From Cryptomeria japonica (taxonomy: Eukaryota > Streptophyta > Pinopsida > Cupressales > Cupressaceae), in contig NC_081414.1 in assembly GCF_030272615.1 (NCBI RefSeq), positions 239,417,233 through 239,481,232 on the forward strand: 64,000 nucleotides of DNA. Reading direction: 5' to 3'. Positions 59,315 through 64,000 of the stretch are shown here, piece after piece. The notes below the pieces were generated by a model. That model worked only from the letters and a program-made list of their open reading frames with translations. It made no database searches and was not told the DNA's origin. Within the stretch, counting starts at the first letter, position 1. Every line of letters starts with the position of its first letter. The position numbers were made by a program, and so were the translations under genes.

Positions 59315-59964
59315 AGAAAGGAAGATAAATGAGTTTAAGTTCTTTTTTTTTTAAAATAAAGAGGCATAGAAGTAATTTTTATAGTGTAATTTTAAATTAG
59401 GTTTTATATGATAACTATTTATTAGTAGAGGAATATTATATTTAAAATTAGTTAGGGTTTTCAATTTAGATAGACGTGGGAATTTAAATCCCAATTAATT
59501 ATTTTATTAAAATAACTATTTGTGAAACCTTGATTAAATATAAAAAAAAAGAAAGAAATTGATTCCTTGAAAGCTAAATTGATTTTTGGAAAGATAATTT
59601 TCCTCATCGAATAACGTCTTTTAGAAAATTAATTTGACACTTTAATCCATTAATTTAATTAATGATTTAAAATGAAATTTAGACAATATGGCTTTATGGG
59701 AGATCAATTCTTATCTTCGTCAACCCATTTAAATGATTTTAATAACTTAAACTAACGACTTTATTTGATGAGAAAATAAATTAAAACTTTTAGTTTCCGC
59801 AAATGAATTTTAATTAAGTTTCGATAATTAGTTAGTATCATAGTTAGAACGATCTTTGTTATGGCCAACATGTTAACACATGTCGTGATAGCAAACTTGG
59901 TTATTTAACTAGTTGTTTTAAAAAAAAATCGTTTCCGTTTTTGCCCTAAATTTTGGGCATGACA

Positions 59965-61956
59965 TTTTGCCTTTCAGGCTTTGAGTTGACAATTTTGGCA
60001 AAAATGTGTAAAATTGCCTAAAAGGTCTCCAAATGCTTTCCAAAGCATTAAAACATGTTTACTAAGTGGTTTTAAGAATGTTTTAGGTGTTTAGAAAATT
60101 TTATGAGGTTAGGTTGTCAAAAATGTCTTTTGGAGCAAGAAATATTGTCATTTGGGCTTGCAAAAGTTGTCAAAGTTGTCATTTTGGGGTTTTTCTAGAA
60201 AAATGCAGTTATGGAAGCCTCATGTTTGTATAGGGATTGGTAACTAATTGGAAATACTATAAAAATGCCTCCCTTTTCCTTAAGAAAGGTTGTTGATTGT
60301 ATGAACAAGAGAATCCTAATAGAAATAATGAAATTTTGGCTTTTCTCACTGTTTTTTCCTTCCTTGGAGTAACAGTTCATACTGTATCACTCTTTGTCTG
60401 TACTGTACCATTTGGGAAGTGTACATATTGGTTTCCTAATTCTATTTAATTGATTATTGCACTAATTTTCTTTTTGCAAGTTGGAGAAATAAAAAAATCT
60501 TGCATTTTGTGTGCTCACTGCCCTGTCAAGGGTTTGAGGTTTCAAAATGCCACCACTTGACTAATCTAGGTCTAGGATCCCACAAAATGGATTGGGTCAA
60601 GTTGGTCTATGCATGTACATTGTGTATATATTTATTTTTGAGTCAAATCTATGGTTGGAGGACAAATTTGAGTGAAGATTAGACAAGTTTTGGAACTTGA
60701 CTAATATCATTCTTGAAAACTCAAATTCTTGTAATCAAATGCATTGGAGTGTTAAAGATGCCAAGCAAGGAGTCTAAGAAGTGTTACAAGTTATCTTGGT
60801 TCAACTTCAATAGTTGACAGTTTTGTAATTTGCAAGTTTTACCAATCCTTGTATTTAGCAGCAAGTTCACTATTTTGTGATTTGTGTTTGTCAAAATGCT
60901 CAAGGAATGCTTCAAAAGCATTATCCAAGCCTTATAAATGTGAAGGAAATGTAATAGGAAGATTCATTAGTGTTTTTCAGACCTTATTCAGGTATATTTC
61001 CAATTCAAACTCCTTGTTATGCAGGTCCAAAGATGTAGCAGCAGTTGACTGGTAAAAGGGCAGTGTTTTAATAGTGACAGTGGCATTTCACCTCTTTTCT
61101 CATATGTTTGCCAAGTGCTTGGCATAATGTTTGTATGGCAGGGGTAGGGGACACATGTTGAAGACATGGCAGAGGTCCTATGAAGATCTAGGCACTTGTA
61201 GTGGTGAACAAGGATGCAAACACGGTGGTTACACTCCAAAACCCTACTTTTAAGCCCAAATTTGTGGACAACCACTAAACCTGGTTGATGGAGCCTAAGA
61301 CCAAAAAAATCCTTGAGCCTAGACCTCTAAATTAGCATCCAAGACAAATTTTTCAGAGGATTTGGCCATTGTTGGGTAGGGTGAGCAAAACTAGGCCAAT
61401 TAGGCCTCCATGGGCTAGTAGCCCTTTTGATTGTTTTGTCAAGAAGCATGAACCCGATTGCAAGGAGGAATTTGGGACTTATGAAACTTTGTGAGATTTC
61501 TCTAAAATAGTGAAACAAGTGACATTTGAGACCTTGGACATTATGTAGTCTCATTTGGGTGTTTTTGACCTTTGGTTGGTGAGTTGAGTAAGCTAAGGGC
61601 TATGAGCCTTAAACTAAGTTGGTTGTCAAATTTTGAGTAAAACCTTGTTGCCTCTGCATCACCATGTTGGAATTGTCTAATGCACACTAAAAAAAATAAG
61701 TTGAATGTCAAGAGAACTAGGGATTGGGAAATGTGTAGATGGGTGAAGTGAGGAATTGGAGTAAGTTTGAGCAAGGGTGTGAGCTTTCACCCAAAAGGGA
61801 GCTTGATGGTGAAGTCTTGTAGGGAGGTCTGACTATTGTAACTAAACTTGATATTTGCAAACATAAGGAGCAGACACAAATAATATTTTTGTTTCCTATT
61901 GTAGCTTCTTGACCAAAATTGGCTTTTTGAGCACTTACCTAGCAATCTCCCTATCA
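59965..61956 (+). mobile_element. Chromovirus 3' LTR, right fragment
   Basis: From the duplicated TTTTG onward it aligns with 49,360-51,351 of the 5' LTR and ends CTCCCTATCA, directly followed by the CATAT target duplication. Scattered substitutions separate the two copies. Confidence 0.95.
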
Positions 61957-61961
61957 CATAT

Positions 61962-62093
61962 GTACACAAAGACCTTAATAACTTATATAAGCTTTAAAAT
62001 ATGTACAAAAGTGGTTTTTAATGAGCTCAAATGGTTGTCCTAGCCCTTCTTGAGACACTATATAACTGATATAAGGCAAGTAAAGAGATATGC
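61962..62093 (-). mobile_element. 3' untranslated region of the minus-strand element, right of the chromovirus
   Basis: This short non-coding stretch lies between the chromovirus target duplication and the end of the second unknown ORF. Together with 48,978-49,205 it forms the ORF-to-LTR interval of the minus-strand copia-like element. Confidence 0.6.
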
Positions 62094-63866
62094 TTACATC
62101 TTTGCTAACTTGAGATTGAAGGGGTCACCTGTGGCTATGGTATCATGAGCATCCTTCAATGCACCGAGCATTGTGTCCAACTTGGGAGTGATGTGACTCT
62201 GAAGTTCACCAACTCTACCAACAATCTTCTCCATGTCATGGCTTAAGCTCTTTATTTTGTCAAGTAAATATTTTACTTGGTCTTCTTTACTGGCCACAAA
62301 GACTGACAAAGGATCAAGTGGCTGAGATACACCAGCTAATTGATTTTCAAGCTCCTTGGACTACTTCTCAATATCCTCAGTGAAATTTGACAATGATAGA
62401 CATGATTTGTAGATATTGCCTCCTTCGGATAATGTATCTTGCATGCTCTTGACATGGGTATCTAACACAATTTTATCATCGGTAATCATTCTCTTAAATG
62501 TCCTGAGCCTTTTAAAATTTAATTCATTGCAGACCTTGACCTTAGCAGACTTCTCTAATGACTCAAAATGAGTACTTACAAAGTTGACAAGGCTTTTCAA
62601 CTGTCCAGAGGGAGTATCAAATGTATCCTTGACATAAGAGGGCATTATCTTCTCAAGAACACCGGATGCAAGATTGAGAAATTCAGTGTCTTCGATGTGT
62701 GACTTTAGTAGGTCTTCACTTGCCTTGGCTTGCGCAAATGAAGCTAATTGTAGCTTTTGAATGGGAGACAGAGAGGCAAGTTTGATGGGACCTTGTATAA
62801 TAGTTCTCTGATCTGCACTGCCATAGGTCTATCATATGCCCATTGGAATTGACCAACACCCAGAACTTCATTCATGAAGTAGAATAATAAGCACGAGATC
62901 AAAGTTTCGTATTTGAATGGATTTTTATTGTCTTGTTTGATCTTGGCCAAGTTCTTCATTTGCTCACTCCAAAGCAACTCGCATAGGTCATACATTTTGT
63001 TCTCATAGATCATCTCATAAGCTACATATATTGATATTCTGGATATCGAATTCTCTCTTCTAGAGTGGTATATCTTATACCTAATCGCCATTGAATAAAA
63101 TCTGACATCATACTCTGAATATCACTGATTGTCATGGCTCTTTTGTCAAATTTCAATCTAGTTGCATCTATGACAATTTGATTCTTCACAAACTTGAATG
63201 AGGGCATATCACTGGATGAACACAACCTTGTTATGGGCCTAATGGATTTTTTAGTGATCTTGAATGGCATATTTAACCACATGATCTCATCATGCATTAT
63301 GTTAAGAACATATCAGACCCACTCGTGTTCATCAAGCAACAGGAATTTGAGAAGCTGCACAAAACCCTTTTCCTCCAACACTTTGAATTCTAGTTTTAGC
63401 CTGAAATTCTCATCAATCAACGGCTTATTATAGAGATTCAACAAATGAGAGCTTCCCAAATCCTCGATGTTGCAATGAGTGTAAATCCTAATGTCCTGTA
63501 TATGAAGAACATCATATGGTACCGATGAAAATACACTTTTTAGATCATCTTTGACAGAAATAAATGGGTGTTTCTTGAAATTTGGTTGAGCTCTCTCAGT
63601 AATATCTACAATTAGTGGATTCTCCATACCAAAAGTAGTCATTTCAAAACATTCAAACTTGAAAAGTTTCACTGATAAATACCTCAACCATTGGATTAGG
63701 TATTCGCTCGGGAAATATCTTTCACGCTTTGATCTTCCTTGAAAATATTCTTGCAGAAAACTCTCCTCTTCTTCTCTATAATGCAAAGTGACAAATGAAA
63801 GAGTTAACTCACCTTTTTATCATCCACATATCTAACTTTTTGGTGTAATAAATTCACTTCATCCAT
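62094..63866 (-). pseudogene. Second long unknown ORF, last ORF of a minus-strand copia-like element
   Basis: Minus-strand coding fragments follow one another with two or three frame changes: from 63,866 (MDEVNLLHQKVRYVDDKK), 63,786-63,313, 63,297-63,022, 63,091-62,744, 62,645-62,361 and 62,309-62,094. Most of it looks globular and helical; the last 180 residues (SLSHDMEKIVGRVGELQSHI) look coiled-coil-like. It carries no reverse transcriptase or integrase motif. It is the ORF nearest to the polypurine tract and 3' LTR at 47,868-48,991 once the chromovirus is removed. The layout (globular part, then coiled-coil C-terminus) and short similarities such as VFSSVPYDVLHIQDI versus VFKGSPVEEVADI hint at kinship with the 26,293 ORF, but this is weak. 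An envelope-like third ORF as in SIRE-type copia elements is an alternative. Confidence 0.5.
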
Positions 63867-64000
63867 AGTTCTTCTAAATGCCCTGCATATACAGACAACC
63901 TCTCAAGAATTTTTCTACGAATCTTCAAATTTCCTCATACTCTTCAAGAAATCCTTCAAAAAAATTTGCACTATCAGAATATAGCTATTGACAATATGTC
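63867..64000 (-). other. Upstream edge of the second unknown ORF
   Basis: The minus-strand frame upstream of 63,866 contains stops (text encoding EVVC preceded by TAG). Either the ORF starts near 63,866 or coding sequence continues in decayed form beyond the window. Nothing else is recognisable. Confidence 0.3.

Larger units (their letters stand above)
56171..59964. mobile_element. Nested 3.8 kb TG...CA insertion with GC-rich palindrome array, no LTR pair seen
   Basis: It begins TGTGAGGCCTCACC, ends TTTTGGGCATGACA, and is flanked by TTTTG on both sides (56,166-56,170 and 59,965-59,969). The opening contains a perfect 12-bp palindrome (GTGAGGCCTCAC). No open frame has a recognisable domain, and no repeated LTR, primer-binding site or polypurine tract was found. 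A large solo LTR is the simplest reading; a non-autonomous element with unrecognised LTRs is the alternative. Orientation is unknown. Confidence 0.8.
49206..61956 (+). mobile_element. Ty3 chromovirus, complete but broken, with nested insertion in its 3' LTR
   Basis: It is flanked by perfect CATAT duplications (49,201-49,205 and 61,957-61,961). The 5' LTR is 49,206-51,351. The 3' LTR is 56,012-56,170 plus 59,965-61,956, which also totals 2,146 bp once the duplicated TTTTG is removed. LTRs start TGGT(G/A)CAGGAGC and end CTCCCTATCA. By hand I count about 7 differences in the first 159 bp, so the insertion is not recent. Internal order is primer-binding site, gag, protease, reverse transcriptase, RNase H, integrase, chromodomain, polypurine tract. 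Confidence 0.96.

Noticed and set aside
56171-59964. DNA transposon as the identity of the 3.8 kb insertion
   Set aside because: Terminal inverted symmetry is limited to TG/CA plus a base or two, and the 5-bp duplication with TG...CA fits LTR-type integration better. No transposase frame is present.
63786-63830. Very short intron suggested by AAGGTGAGT ahead of the 63,786 fragment (minus strand)
   Set aside because: The gap to the next TATAG is only about 36 bp, below the usable plant intron size; an indel is simpler.

Overview
This 64 kb window looks like nuclear DNA of a seed plant, most probably a conifer. It is AT-rich, has only one recognisable host gene, and more than half of it is LTR retrotransposons stacked inside each other. 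The Ty1/copia, Ty3 chromovirus and Tat-type Ty3 families present, and the slow decay of old copies, fit a gymnosperm. No species-diagnostic locus is present, so this assignment is an inference.

Layout. 1-6,000: tail of a copia-type LTR, then a minus-strand non-autonomous Tat-like element whose long broken ORF (gag, protease, Pro/Ser-rich tail, acidic C-terminus) has no reverse transcriptase. 6,000-10,900: unannotatable AT-rich DNA with microsatellites, local duplications and a short degraded plastid rRNA-spacer insertion. 10,978-12,872: the single intact gene, a three-exon TauD/TfdA-like Fe(II)/2-oxoglutarate oxygenase of 324 residues. 12,900-21,000: gene flank with a tandem duplication, a minus-strand retroposon with a 17-bp target-site duplication, a decayed copy of the gene's last-exon end, and a 40-bp minisatellite.

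21,046-47,150: a degenerate plus-strand Tat-type Ty3 element with two RNase H regions. Its 5' part is split by a copia element (24,461-38,042). The 5' LTR of that copia is in turn split by a 5.9 kb TG...CA insertion (24,775-30,721) with a TGCTT duplication. This innermost insertion carries a long unknown ORF, preceded by an array of about 17 imperfect-to-perfect 28-bp palindromes spaced roughly 48 bp apart.

47,151-64,000: leader, PBS and LTR of a minus-strand element, then a minus-strand copia-like LTR (47,868-48,977). The internal region of the latter resumes at 61,962 with a second unknown ORF. Between them sits a chromovirus (49,206-61,956, CATAT duplication) with a chromodomain integrase. 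Its 3' LTR is interrupted by a 3.8 kb TG...CA insertion (56,171-59,964, TTTTG duplication). That insertion holds a second, unrelated-in-sequence palindrome array: seven 19-bp palindromes every 32-35 bp, GC-rich in AT-rich surroundings.

The most unusual content is this pair of regularly spaced palindrome arrays whose arms change in compensating ways. Both lie in insertions with LTR-element ends and 5-bp duplications but with no LTR pair and no reverse transcriptase that I could find. All transposon ORFs are broken, mostly at codons one transition away from Gln, Trp or Arg. Domain calls come from reading translated sequence by eye; no database or alignment software was used.
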